Position numbers and translations under genes: made by a program. A stretch of DNA of 64,000 nt, from assembly GCF_002812125.1 (NCBI RefSeq), contig NZ_NPDQ01000005.1, positions 186,001-250,000 on the forward strand. Direction: 5' to 3'. The DNA is from Leptospira brenneri. GTDB lineage: Bacteria; Spirochaetota; Leptospiria; Leptospirales; Leptospiraceae. The notes beneath the pieces are model-generated. The model had not been told where the DNA came from. It was given only the letters and a program-made list of their open reading frames with translations, and did no database searches. Of this stretch, positions 1 through 9,500 are shown one piece after another (the stretch's first letter is position 1; every line of letters begins with the position of its first letter).

Positions 1-437
1 GATGTGATGGGAACTACCTTTCGAAAGTTTCCTCTTTGCCTTTGTCCAATGATCGGTCCAGGGAAAACGGAAAAATCCATTCGAGATCTGTATTCATAAA
101 TTTGTTCAGAAGGAAGTGGATGAATGGATATTCCTAAATCCTTTTGGAAAGCTTGGAGGATGGGAGAAAATTTGAGTTCTAATTGTTGTTTGTAATCGAT
201 GTGTTGGCCAGTGCAACCGCCACATTCTCCGAACACATCGCAAGATACCAATTTCCAGTCATGGTTACGGATTGTTTCCTGAATGCGTAAAGACCTTTGT
301 CTTGGTCTTCGTTTGACATACTCGACATGGAGTTCGTCTCCGGGATAGGCAAAAAAAACATTCACCTTTTTTCCGTTAGGTGCAGTGACGATTCCTGAAA
401 AGTCGGAATCTAAACTTTCCACAATGACTTTATCCAA
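1..437 (-). CDS. 23S rRNA (uracil-5-)-methyltransferase, RumA/TrmA family (5' part only)
   Basis: Partial gene; its 3' part, with the SAM-binding domain, lies beyond the window edge. The readable N-terminus has a TRAM-like beta barrel (segment SGIVTAPNGKKVNVFFAYPG) followed by the iron-sulfur cysteine pattern C-x5-CGGC, in SCDVFGECGGCTGQHIDYK. Then comes YEYRSRMDFSVF, which matches the YRNRMEF-type segment of RumA enzymes. The family uses SAM to make 5-methyluridine in rRNA or tRNA. The track-like short reading frame at 179-361 is only a shadow in another frame. The start is uncertain: TTG at 437 (with AAGGAA about 13 bases upstream) or GTG at 422; an in-frame stop lies just above. Which RNA is modified cannot be told from this fragment. 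Confidence 0.78.
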   Translation of the reverse strand, partial: MDKVIVESLDSDFSGIVTAPNGKKVNVFFAYPGDELHVEYVKRRPRQRSLRIQETIRNHDWKLVSCDVFGECGGCTGQHIDYKQQLELKFSPILQAFQKDLGISIHPLPSEQIYEYRSRMDFSVFPGPIIGQRQRGNFRKVVPIT

Positions 438-483
438 TGTTTTATACTTGCCAGTTCCTTTTGATTTTTATATGATTTCCGAC

Positions 484-2544
484 ATGGTTTTTTCGAAAAG
501 ACTCTTTTGTTTATTTCATACATTCCTTCTTCTTGCGGGATTTCTCTCACCCGTTTCGGCACAGGTTCTCCTCACCAACCAAATTTTAGATCTTAGGTCG
601 GAGACTTCTTTTGGCCAGTCGGTTCACAAATGGAGTTTTAAACCAGGTGATTCCCCCCTTGTGACGGAAACGGAAGAAGACGATTTGTATTTGGATGAAG
701 AAAACGGACAAACAAGAGCCTTACGATTTGCCCATGCACAAATCCAACTAGGGGAATCGGTTCGCAACGGTTGGATTTCTGGGTTCCAGGTGCAAACCGC
801 ATGGAACAAAGTAAAGGATGGAGATGGAGAGTTGTACTTTCCTGACTTTACCAAATTTAAGGAAACCTACAAAGGTTACGCTTGGTACCGAACTGAAATT
901 CGAATTACAGCTGAGGACATCCGTAATAAATTCAAATCGAGAAACCTATCCGTAAGACTTGGGCAAATCAGCCAAGCAGATGCTGTGTATTGGAATGGAA
1001 AGTTCATTGGTGGGACTGGCCTTCATTTGGACACGGAAGAAAATTCCCAGTTAGAGGATAAATCACTCTATAGCGATAAAATTCGATTTTATCAAATCCC
1101 AATCGATCAATTAAAAACGGACGAACCGAATGTTTTGGCAGTCCGTGTTTATGCGAAGTATTCTTTGAGTCCTGGCCTCTCTCATGATAAATTTTATGTA
1201 TCTTCGGTGAAATATTCAGAACGAGCCGAGTATTGGAACGACTTCAAAAAGATTTTTGTCATCGTACTCACTTTGTTGTTGGGGAGTTTTTATTTATACT
1301 GGCAGTTTTTGTTTCGCAATGAAGATGACGCAACCATTTACTTCGCGTTAGGTTCCATCTTTATGGCTTTAAATACATTGTTTCAAAGCCAAATTATTTA
1401 TTCCGTCTTGGGAGACGGTTTTTGGATTAAAAAAATAGAATATGTGGCTTGGATTGGCCTTGTACATTTACTTTTTAATTTTATAGTCCGTTTTGCTCAT
1501 GTTAGACAGGGATGGATCAAAATTACCAATCGGTACATTGATATCGCAGGTGTTCTTTCTGCGTTAGTTGTTCTTCTCTCACCCAATCTCCTTTTTCTAT
1601 CTAAGTTTTTCTTCTATTGGAGTTTTGTCACAATCCTTCTTGGTGGGGCACTATTTTATATCATTTTCCTTGGAAGAAAAGTTCCTTCGATGGGAACGGT
1701 TTCATTTGGACTTTTAGCGTTTATTGGTTTGATTTTGAATGATGTCTTAGTGGAAATGCAGTGGGAATGGTATCCAAGTCATACTTTCTTAAAGGATTAT
1801 GCGTTTGCTGCTTTTTCTGTTTCCGTGGCCCTTTCCATTGTTAAGAACATGATTGATTCTAGGAGACTTGTAGAAAAACAAAGAGAAGAAAAGGATAGAC
1901 TCTCTCGTTATTTTTCTCCAGCAGTTATGGAAACGATTGTTGCCGACAATATTAAGTTAGGTGGCGAAGAAAGGGAAATTGCTACTTTGTTTTCTGATAT
2001 TGTTGGGTTTACTACTTTTGCTGAAAAAAATCCTCCTGGTGTTGTCCTTCAAAATTTAAATACCATTTTTGAATCCTTATCCGACTTGATTTTCCATTAT
2101 TCTGCGACCTTGGATAAATTTATTGGGGATGCGATTATGGCATTTTGGGGAGCACCCAAGCAGACAGAACTGGATGCGTATAAAGCTGTGGCTTGTGCTG
2201 TGGATATGCAAAAAAGAATGGAAGAGATCAATCGTGACCTTGGCCTACCTCCAGGAACCTTTCGTTTGCGGATTGGTGTTAATTTTGGGGAAGCCATTGT
2301 CGGTAATATTGGTTCTGTCAAACGTATGGACTATACTGTGATTGGAGACGCTGTTAATACGGCTGCAAGGTTGGAAAGTCATGGAATTCCTGGAAAAGTA
2401 GCCGTTTCGGAAGCTGCCTTTCTTGCTGCTGGAGGGAGTGAATACATCGAATATGAAGACATCAAGGAACTGGCTCTCAAAGGGAAAGCGGAGCCGGTGA
2501 AAGTATACTTTGTGACCAAGGTAAAACCAAGACCAGGAGTTTAA
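484..2544 (+). CDS. 7TMR-DISM receptor fused to class III adenylate cyclase
   Basis: Membrane sensor that should make cAMP in response to an outside ligand. I start it at ATG 484 (MVFSKRLFCLF), because a signal peptide ending near SPVSA-QV begins there; ATG 472 is equally possible, while the frame extends up to 385 inside the divergent methyltransferase. Layout: signal peptide (about 1-27), extracytoplasmic beta-rich domain (30-255), about seven membrane helices (255-465), short linker, class III cyclase (about 490-680). Both metal aspartates are present (FSDIVGF near 505 and KFIGDAIMAFW near 549). The purine-recognising Lys (LDKF) and Asp (VIGDAVNTAARLE) fit ATP rather than GTP. The architecture is the known 7TMR-DISM-cyclase type; the ligand is unknown. 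Confidence 0.9.
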   Translation: MVFSKRLFCLFHTFLLLAGFLSPVSAQVLLTNQILDLRSETSFGQSVHKWSFKPGDSPLVTETEEDDLYLDEENGQTRALRFAHAQIQLGESVRNGWISGFQVQTAWNKVKDGDGELYFPDFTKFKETYKGYAWYRTEIRITAEDIRNKFKSRNLSVRLGQISQADAVYWNGKFIGGTGLHLDTEENSQLEDKSLYSDKIRFYQIPIDQLKTDEPNVLAVRVYAKYSLSPGLSHDKFYVSSVKYSERAEYWNDFKKIFVIVLTLLLGSFYLYWQFLFRNEDDATIYFALGSIFMALNTLFQSQIIYSVLGDGFWIKKIEYVAWIGLVHLLFNFIVRFAHVRQGWIKITNRYIDIAGVLSALVVLLSPNLLFLSKFFFYWSFVTILLGGALFYIIFLGRKVPSMGTVSFGLLAFIGLILNDVLVEMQWEWYPSHTFLKDYAFAAFSVSVALSIVKNMIDSRRLVEKQREEKDRLSRYFSPAVMETIVADNIKLGGEEREIATLFSDIVGFTTFAEKNPPGVVLQNLNTIFESLSDLIFHYSATLDKFIGDAIMAFWGAPKQTELDAYKAVACAVDMQKRMEEINRDLGLPPGTFRLRIGVNFGEAIVGNIGSVKRMDYTVIGDAVNTAARLESHGIPGKVAVSEAAFLAAGGSEYIEYEDIKELALKGKAEPVKVYFVTKVKPRPGV

Positions 2545-2568
2545 CTTTGGGTCTTTTGTGACTTGTGA

Positions 2569-2612
2569 CCACCGGAACTTTCTACCTTGTTCTGGTGGTT
2601 TGTTTATTTTCG
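2569..2612 (+). terminator. Hairpin terminator after the cyclase gene
   Basis: CCACCGGAAC (2569-2578) pairs with GTTCTGGTGG (2589-2598), a 10-bp stem with one G-U pair and a 10-base loop, followed by a T-rich run. It lies 24 bases past the cyclase stop and just beyond the end of the convergent clpS gene, so it may serve both. Confidence 0.7.
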
Positions 2613-2619
2613 ATTGGTC

Positions 2620-2904
2620 TTATACGCCTAAAACAACGGTTAAGTTTGCACCTGTCATATTCTCTGCAACGGTTTCGCATTCTTCCATGCTGCCTTGAAA
2701 ACAGACGGCCTTACCGTTGGTATGTGCTTCCATTGCTATTTTTTTTGCATCTTTTTTTGTTTTGAAACAAAGTTTCATCAAACAGTCTTCTACATACGAA
2801 AACTCATTAATGGAATCATTGAATAAAATAACAAAGTAGAAATAGACAGAATCAAATTTTGATTTTGTTTCTTCAAATGTAGCAGGTTCGTTCTGTTCTG
2901 TCAT
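2620..2904 (-). CDS. clpS: ClpS-family adaptor of the Clp protease
   Basis: Small (94 aa) adaptor expected to bind the N-domain of ClpA/ClpC and hand N-degron substrates to ClpP. The core is recognisable: YFVILFNDSINEFSYVEDCL corresponds to the Y-V-L-x-ND-D-x-T-x-M-E-F-V-V motif, and the later AMEAHTNGKAVC matches the IMLxVHxxGxAxC helix with its conserved His. The ND pair is kept. The next pocket positions differ from the usual D-x-T-x-M (here S-I-N-E-F), so substrate preference may be changed. Its ATG overlaps the stop of the upstream photolyase gene by four bases, so the two are probably translated together. No clp ATPase is next to it. Confidence 0.82.
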   Translation of the reverse strand: MTEQNEPATFEETKSKFDSVYFYFVILFNDSINEFSYVEDCLMKLCFKTKKDAKKIAMEAHTNGKAVCFQGSMEECETVAENMTGANLTVVLGV

Positions 2905-4436
2905 GGAAAAAGTGAGTCGGAGGTTCCGCTCAGTTCACCAATATACTCCAAATAGGATTTCATTTTAAACTTCTTTTTTGTTGAATCGGAAGACATAAAT
3001 CGAACATTCCCAAATACATTTCGTTCTGGGAACCAGGGTCTATCAAAGAGCCCAAAACACCATAAGATCCCTGTATAAGAGTTTGGATTTCTTCCATCAT
3101 AAGCATATTTATTATTGAGATGTTCTAGAATTTCAAAGGCATCTTCGTAAGTGTTTGTCCATTCAATGACTTTTTTACCCCATAACATTCTCATATAGTT
3201 ATGAATTTTTCCTGTTTTGACTAGTTCGATTTGAGCCGCATTCCAAAGTTCATCATGAGTTTTCGCAGATTCAAACTCTTCTAAAGAATAAATATATTCC
3301 CTTGTATCAGATTTATGTTTTTTGAAATTGATTTTTACCCAGTCAGGAAGATTTTCTAAATTGATTTTTTTTGGTTTGTTTTTCCAAAAGAATAAATATC
3401 CAATATCTCTCCAAGTGATTAACTCGTCTAAGAAGTGATTGGCGGAAGTGGATTCCGAATAAAAATGTTCGCGGTCTCCTGGTTTCTGGTGGCTCATTCG
3501 TTCTGGGTTCCATTTCCCCCCAGAGGAAATATCTAGAACAGACTGGAAAACTTCTTCAATTCCAATATATCCAAAATGTAAGTAGGGAGAAAGTCCACTA
3601 GTTGCTGTGATTTCGGGAGGATTGGGGTTGGAACGCCCTGTTTCATACTCTTGTAACTTTTTAGTAACAAAGGTCTTTAAAACTTTGAGTGCTTCTATAC
3701 GACCACCTTTCACTCCTTTGGCGGGAGAAACGTTTTCTTTAAAATCAAAGGAATCTAAAAAAGAATTTAAATCTTTAGGGAGTCCAAACGCATTCGGAGG
3801 TTTTGAATTTTGGTTTAAACCTTGAAGGTCTTCCTTTTTCCATTTTTGTTTGGTTTTCTCAGGCATTCCTTTTAAAAATTCTTTATGAATCCAAATTCTT
3901 AAAATCCTTGCAGCACTAGCTTCTTTGGAAAACCGAGATAAGGGAAGTAGGGAGTTACTATCAACAGAATAAAGAGGACAATCTACTTTATTTGCAAGTT
4001 TGGATGTTTGTTCGGGAATGATAAAACAAGGAAAGTCATCTGTGACTATGGCCACAGCTTTTTTGGATATTTCTTTTAAGATCCCTCTTGCGGGATTTGA
4101 TTTTGATTCCACAAACGGCCAGTAGTTGATTCCTAATTCGTCTGCTCTTGTTTGGTTGTCATACATTCCTTCGAGAATGAATCTGTGAATTCTTTCCGAA
4201 TTCCAGGGATAATCGGAACGTAAACCTTCATAAACAACCAGTTCCTTATTATTTTTTTTTGCTAAGTTCACCGCATATGCAAAGGCATGGTTCGAATCAA
4301 AACGACGGTAGGCTTGCATCCAATAGAGGACATACTGTCCGCTAGCTTGTAACGGTTTTTGATTACAAAGCCGAATTCTTTCCTCATTCACCTTTATTAG
4401 AGGGTATCTACTTTCATTCGGTTGGATAATTTTCAT
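2901..4436 (-). CDS. phr: Class II CPD photolyase
   Basis: Light-driven, FAD-dependent repair of cyclobutane pyrimidine dimers. The class II subtype is recognised from YVLYWMQAYRRFDSNHAF near the N-terminus (antenna domain), LSPYLHFGYIG in the middle, and the long C-terminal FAD-binding block: REYIYSLEEFESAKTHDELW, then LVKTGKIHNYMRMLWGKKV, EWTNTYEDAFEI and NKYAYDGRNPNSYTGILWC. Length, 511 aa, is in the usual range. The gene ends in a 4-base overlap with clpS. Class II enzymes occur in scattered bacteria as well as in plants and animals. The gene fits an environmental bacterium exposed to light. There is a 250-base gap to the divergent amtB. Confidence 0.92.
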   Translation of the reverse strand: MKIIQPNESRYPLIKVNEERIRLCNQKPLQASGQYVLYWMQAYRRFDSNHAFAYAVNLAKKNNKELVVYEGLRSDYPWNSERIHRFILEGMYDNQTRADELGINYWPFVESKSNPARGILKEISKKAVAIVTDDFPCFIIPEQTSKLANKVDCPLYSVDSNSLLPLSRFSKEASAARILRIWIHKEFLKGMPEKTKQKWKKEDLQGLNQNSKPPNAFGLPKDLNSFLDSFDFKENVSPAKGVKGGRIEALKVLKTFVTKKLQEYETGRSNPNPPEITATSGLSPYLHFGYIGIEEVFQSVLDISSGGKWNPERMSHQKPGDREHFYSESTSANHFLDELITWRDIGYLFFWKNKPKKINLENLPDWVKINFKKHKSDTREYIYSLEEFESAKTHDELWNAAQIELVKTGKIHNYMRMLWGKKVIEWTNTYEDAFEILEHLNNKYAYDGRNPNSYTGILWCFGLFDRPWFPERNVFGNVRFMSSDSTKKKFKMKSYLEYIGELSGTSDSLFP

Positions 4437-4503
4437 TCGAATCTAAGGAGAAATTGAGGATCACCTGCCCAGTAAACGGACCGGTCGCCCCTTTTTTAAG
4501 CAT

Positions 4504-4522
4504 ATTGCATCGACATTGCAAT
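4504..4522. promoter_or_regulatory. Palindrome upstream of the sigma-54 promoter, possible activator site
   Basis: ATTGCA-N7-TGCAAT is a perfect 6-bp inverted repeat with a 7-base spacer. It lies about 130 bases upstream of the -24/-12 element of amtB, the usual distance for an enhancer-binding protein. It is also about 70 bases upstream of the divergent photolyase start, so it could serve that gene instead. One copy only; functional reading is inference. Confidence 0.35.
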
Positions 4523-4630
4523 TCATTACAAAAATTGAATGGGCTAAATTAACAAAAAATATAAACAAAATGGAGGTTTTATAGGCATTTGGGGAATTTT
4601 TTTAAGAAAGATGCCAGTTGAATCTAATTC

Positions 4631-4646
4631 GGGTACCAATCTTGCA
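4631..4646 (+). promoter_or_regulatory. Sigma-54 (RpoN) -24/-12 promoter of amtB-PII
   Basis: GGGTACCAATCTTGCA matches the RpoN consensus TGGYACRNNNNTTGCW at 14 of 16 positions by strict reading of the fixed and degenerate sites that I can compare, missing the leading T and the purine. The invariant GG (4632-4633) and GC (4644-4645) are exactly 10 bases apart. Transcription would begin near 4657, about 30 bases before the amtB ATG. RpoN control of ammonium transporter operons is widespread. Confidence 0.75.
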
Positions 4647-4686
4647 CTGATACTAAGCAAATAACATGGAAAGGAAACATGGTAAT

Positions 4687-6075
4687 ATGAAACAGTATTT
4701 CAAATCAATCGCCTTCCTTCTCCTGGTTGTTCCGATGTTCCTTTTTGCAGATGAAGCTGCAACCGTCGCGAACCCAGCAGAGGAAACCGCAAACGCAATC
4801 CAAACTTTAACCGTTGGTTTAGACACCCTTTGGGTGCTCGTAGCAGGTATGTTGGTATTCTTTATGAATGCCGGTTTTGCTCTCGTTGAATCGGGTTTTG
4901 CTCAATCGAAGAACACCGTGAACATCCTCGCTAAAAACTTTATTGTTTTTGCTGCAGCAACTTTCTCCTACTGGGCAATCGGTTGGGGTTTGATGTTTGG
5001 TGATGGATCTCCGTTTTTAGCAACTGAAGGTCTTTTTTTCTTAGGTGGAGCTGATAATTCTCCTGCAATCGGGGATGCATACCAAGGTGTGTATTCTTCT
5101 ATGAATTGGACAGGAATCCCACTTTTTGCAAAATTTTTCTTCCAATTAGTTTTTGCAGCAACAGCAGCAACTATCGTGTCAGGAGCCGTAGCAGAACGGA
5201 TTAAATTTCATTCCTTCCTTATCTTCTCCTTTATTCTCGTAGCATTTTTATATCCGTTCACAGGTCACTGGGTATGGGGTGGTGGATGGATTTCCGAACT
5301 CGGTTTCCATGACTTCGCTGGATCTACCGTAGTACACTCTGTAGGTGGTTGGGCAGCTCTTGCTGGTGCCATCGTTCTTGGAGCAAGAAAAGGGAAATAC
5401 CTACCAGACGGTAGAATTAAACCAATCCTTGGCCATAACATGACTTCTGCAGCTCTTGGAACTCTTATCCTTTGGCTCGGTTGGTTTGGTTTTAACCCAG
5501 GTTCCACTATGGGAGTAGGTGATGGAAGTGTTATGGCTCACGTAATCGTAACAACTAACATCTCTGCAGCTCTTGGTGCACTTGCATCTACTGTCACTGC
5601 TTGGGTCATCTTGAAAAAACCTGATCTTGGTATGATCCTAAACGGAACACTTGCTGGTCTTGTTGGTATTACTGCACCTTGTGCGATCGTAAGCCCTACA
5701 TCTGCTGCCATCATTGGTGCGGTATCTGGAACACTCGTAGTATTATCTGTTCTTTTCTTTGACAAAATCAAAATTGATGACCCGGTGGGTGCAACTTCCG
5801 TTCACTTAGTTTGTGGTATTTGGGGAACATTAGCTGTAGCAATTTTCGGATACGAAGGTGCTCCTGCTGGTGTAGAAGTTCCTTCCATTCTAACACAACT
5901 TTACGGAATACTCGCAATCGGTGGATTTACATTCGTTTTATCTCTAGCTTTATGGTTTGTATTAAAACTTGCTGGTGGAATCCGAGTGGCTGAAGAAGAA
6001 GAACTTAGTGGTTTGGATCTTGGGGAACACGGAGCAGAAGCTTACCCTGATTTCAATATCCGAGCTCGTGGTTAA
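4687..6075 (+). CDS. amtB: Ammonium transporter AmtB
   Basis: Inner-membrane channel for ammonia/ammonium. I choose ATG 4687 (MKQYFKSIAFLLLVVPMFLF), preceded by GAAAGGAAA, over the upstream ATG at 4666. A cleavable signal peptide is followed by about 11 membrane helices. Family motifs are clear: FFMNAGFALVESG near the N-terminus, FAATAATIVSGAVAERI, and the two pore histidines in STVVHSVGGWAAL and VGATSVHLVCGIWG. The C-terminal cytoplasmic tail (EEEELSGLDLGEHG) is the usual PII contact. The PII gene follows after 20 bases, the classical amtB-glnK pair. Expression is probably induced by nitrogen shortage through the sigma-54 promoter just upstream. Confidence 0.96.
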   Translation: MKQYFKSIAFLLLVVPMFLFADEAATVANPAEETANAIQTLTVGLDTLWVLVAGMLVFFMNAGFALVESGFAQSKNTVNILAKNFIVFAAATFSYWAIGWGLMFGDGSPFLATEGLFFLGGADNSPAIGDAYQGVYSSMNWTGIPLFAKFFFQLVFAATAATIVSGAVAERIKFHSFLIFSFILVAFLYPFTGHWVWGGGWISELGFHDFAGSTVVHSVGGWAALAGAIVLGARKGKYLPDGRIKPILGHNMTSAALGTLILWLGWFGFNPGSTMGVGDGSVMAHVIVTTNISAALGALASTVTAWVILKKPDLGMILNGTLAGLVGITAPCAIVSPTSAAIIGAVSGTLVVLSVLFFDKIKIDDPVGATSVHLVCGIWGTLAVAIFGYEGAPAGVEVPSILTQLYGILAIGGFTFVLSLALWFVLKLAGGIRVAEEEELSGLDLGEHGAEAYPDFNIRARG

Positions 6076-6095
6076 GGGAATAGGAGTATAACATT

Positions 6096-6440
6096 ATGAA
6101 AATGATCATTGCAATCATCCAACCACATAAGTTGGAAGAAGTTAAAGCAGAATTAACTAAAAACGAAATTTATCGTCTAACAGTATCTGATGTTCAAGGT
6201 TACGGACAACAAAAAGGTAAAACTGAAGTATTCCGTGGTCACGAATATACTGTAAACTTACTCAGAAAAGTTCGTTTAGAAATCGCAGTTAACGATGAAT
6301 TCGTAAAACCAACTGTTGATGCTATTTTAAAAGCAGCAAAAAGTGGTGATGGAAAGATCGGAGACGGAAAGATTTTTATCACTCCTCTTGAAGATGTGAT
6401 TCGAATCAGAACTGGCGAGAAAGGAAAAAGCGCTATTTAA
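6096..6440 (+). CDS. glnB: PII nitrogen regulatory protein (GlnB/GlnK)
   Basis: Trimeric signalling protein (114 aa) that reads 2-oxoglutarate, ATP and ADP and blocks AmtB when nitrogen is plentiful. It shows the PII start MKMIIAIIQPHKLEEVK, the T-loop GYGQQKGKTEVFRGHEYTVN with the tyrosine that is uridylylated in proteobacteria (RGHEY), and the B-loop/C-loop KSGDGKIGDGKIFITPLEDV that binds ATP. Linkage to amtB suggests the GlnK role. Whether a uridylyltransferase acts on it cannot be seen here. Ribosome site AATAGGAG lies about 10 bases before the ATG. A strong hairpin terminator follows. Confidence 0.96.
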   Translation: MKMIIAIIQPHKLEEVKAELTKNEIYRLTVSDVQGYGQQKGKTEVFRGHEYTVNLLRKVRLEIAVNDEFVKPTVDAILKAAKSGDGKIGDGKIFITPLEDVIRIRTGEKGKSAI

Positions 6441-6467
6441 ACTTCCTTTCATTAAAGGAAAAATCGG

Positions 6468-6506
6468 AAAACGTGTGGGGAAAGTTTCCCTACACGTTTT
6501 TTATTT
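6468..6506. terminator. Bidirectional terminator between PII and the phosphorylase gene
   Basis: AAAACGTGTGGGG(AAA) from 6468 pairs with (TTT)CCCTACACGTTTT ending at 6500, a stem of about 14 bp with one G-U pair, followed by TTATTTTTAT on the plus strand; the A-rich left flank gives T's on the minus strand. It sits between two convergent genes that end at 6440 and 6507. Confidence 0.85.
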
Positions 6507-9500
6507 TTATCTTAACTCTAAAACAAGTTCATTCTTTTTTTCTTTTAGTAGTTCTCTTAAATCTTTAAATTCGATCTTAACACCACCTTTGCGGTAACGG
6601 TTTTCTTTCCTTTGGAATGAAATCGACGTTTCGTTTAGTTTGACTGATTCAATCTGCGCATTTTCTGATTTCACTTGATAAATGATCGTAAGATTCTGAT
6701 CAAAGATTTGAACGTTCCACTGTAATCCATCTAAGCCCTTTGGTAAAACTGGATCCAATTCCAGACCATCTTCGAAGATACGAATCCCGAATAAACATTC
6801 ATACACTAGTTTGATATAAATTCCAGGTCCACTGGAATATACTCGCCAACCACCTTCCAAAGGAATATTCCCTGATAACAAATCTTTGTATTTTTTTCCA
6901 GCTTCATAACGGTCTAAAAAAGAACCATCAGAGCTCGAATAATAGCAGTTTGATTGTCTTATTTTGCTTGCGGGAACTTTTTTCTGAATTCCAATGGGAT
7001 TGATTAAATTCAAATAGTGAAAAAATTCTTCTGACTTCCCCATATACGCCAGTGCTTCACAAAAACGTAAGTGCGCATGTGTGTACATAAGACCAATTTC
7101 TCTACCGAAGTAACTTGCCGTTTCCGCTCGTTTGAATTCTAAACTTTCCCCATCGGAATAAGATATTGGAGAATCAAAGAGTCGAACTCCATCAGGTCCC
7201 ATAAGATACTTTTTGATAATGGATAGATGAGTTTCTACTTCATTAGAATCTAATACTTCTGATAAAATTCCATAAATCATAGGAAGGATGCTATAATGAA
7301 TCCCTGATTTCCTATCCTCGGGGTGTAGGTAAAAACTTTCAGAATCTCCTCCTCCAAAAAATTTGAGTCCTGTAAGAATTCCACCGGACATACAAAGTTC
7401 TTTTATATTTTGGTTTAGGGTTTCTAGCTCTTTGGTGTAGAGTTTCACTTTTTCTAAATCACCAATTTTGTGGTAAATTGTAATCAGTGCACGGTAGGTC
7501 AGGGATTGTAATTCTGCCGTCCAAGTGCTAACGGAATGGGTTCGAAATTCGGTCCTTACTGGTTGTAGGGAATCATTCCAATCTCCATTTCCATAAATGG
7601 GTAAGTTTGTATTTTCCACCAAACGTTTGTTTATAAGAGAAACCGTTTGTTCTATGGCTTCCCTTATGGATCTAGGTTCTTTGCGGTGAATCCCACTGGT
7701 TTTTTCCTTTAGAAAATCAAGGTCACTTGTTCGCTCTAAATAAGTGGATAACGCGAGTATCGGCCAATAAAGAATGTCTCCATGTGAATCACTGGCCCTA
7801 ATTTCTTTATCTCTTGGAAATAACATAAACCATTGTGGCCAGTCCCCATCTTCGTTTTGTTCTGCAAATACTCTAAGAAGTAAGTTACGGCAATACTCTA
7901 CTTTGCCCAAAGCCAGTAAATACTCAAAAGCACCTTGGCATACGTCTCTTGTTCCCCATCCTCCTCCAGAGTATTGTTCCAGTCCTCTTGGATTCAAATA
8001 GTGAATCTCCGCGTTCTGTTCGAACCAGGGAAGGATCTCGCTAATTTGTTCTAAGGAAGATGATTCTTTGTTTTTGATTTTGTTTTGCGGCAACCTGGAT
8101 GTGTGGGAAAATATTTCTTTTTTGGCTCTTACCATTTCGTTCGGAGAGGAACCCAAATCACCTTGGATGGAAAATTGGAGACTGGAATCAACGGATACAA
8201 GGGCTGTGAGATAAGGTTGGTTTTTTGACTTTCCATCAAGGAATAAGAGCCGATCATCAGATACTTGCCAAGACTTAAGACCATCTGATTGAATTGTGAA
8301 TCCTTTTCCATTTAATCTTTGATAGATGGAGGATTCTGGGTTTGGTTTGATTTGGATTTTGTTTTCGTTTGTAGTAATGACCGGTGGTTTTTCTAGGGAA
8401 CCATTGTCCCCATCCAGTGCAATATGAAAGGATAGAAGGAAGTTTTGGGATTTTTGACTCGTTGTTGTTAGTTCGAATTTGATTTTGTGGTCTTCTGTTG
8501 TTTTTATTTGAATGCGTAAATCTTCTATTCCTAAGAAGTAAATCCACTCAACAGAATTTGGTTTCATAGAAATCAGAGAAGGAGAGTTTAGGAGTAGAAA
8601 CTCGGAATCCTTTTCGATAAATATACGGAACCCATAGGATTGAAAATAATCCAGGTAACTATGGTTACGTGAGATGTATTGGTTGATGCTAGTATGGCCC
8701 TCTGTGAGTTGGGATAAAAAAATTCCTTTAAAATAGCAGGTGGTAGTGAGAGAGGATTCGTCGGGAATGGTTGGGTATCCTGTTCTTAGGATTTGTCCAT
8801 GAGGACGTAAACAAAGTTCTTCCTTTTCTTTGAGTACCACATGGGTGAACTTATCGGTAAAAAAGGATAGAATTTCTCCTGATTCATTCGTTTCTATTTC
8901 TCTCCATTCATTTGGGAAGTAAGTTCTTAAAAGAGGATCCTTCGGATTTTCACCTTCTATTTGTTTTGCGATCGTAAAAAGACTTTGTGTCAGTTCTAAA
9001 TTTTTTGATTCAAAATTTGGACTAGGACTCCAGTCTTTGGTAACTTGAGAGACCAAGTTCTCAACGTTTGGAAAAGATTTGAGTTGGTCTAAATTTGGGA
9101 AAAAATGTCCGTAAAAGGAGGTTTCTTTTGCTTCTTCGGGATTTAGGTGAGTTTTAATCCTTTCTAGTCCTAAGATCGAATGTTCTCCTTGTCTTCGTTT
9201 TCCAATAAGTGGCTTTTCAATTGCATCCGGAATTAAATCAATCCCATCGGTTGCATAAGATTGAATGGTTTCTGTACTAAATAAAAAACAAGCCGGATGA
9301 TTTCCTGATACAGATTCATTCTGCCTGGAAAGAATTCCATAACCATAATCCTTTGTGTGAATGGGTTCATGGTGGATGTAATGGCAGACAAAGTATTCGT
9401 TCAATCGAGAAGCAGAGTAGTCACAGATTCCAATATCTTGAACGTAAACTAAGTCAAATTCGAATGGTTCTTTTGTTTTGTTTGTGATCTGAACTTTGTA

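Noticed and set aside
2565..2765. 66-codon plus-strand frame after the cyclase
   Set aside because: It begins inside the terminator hairpin and is antisense to clpS.
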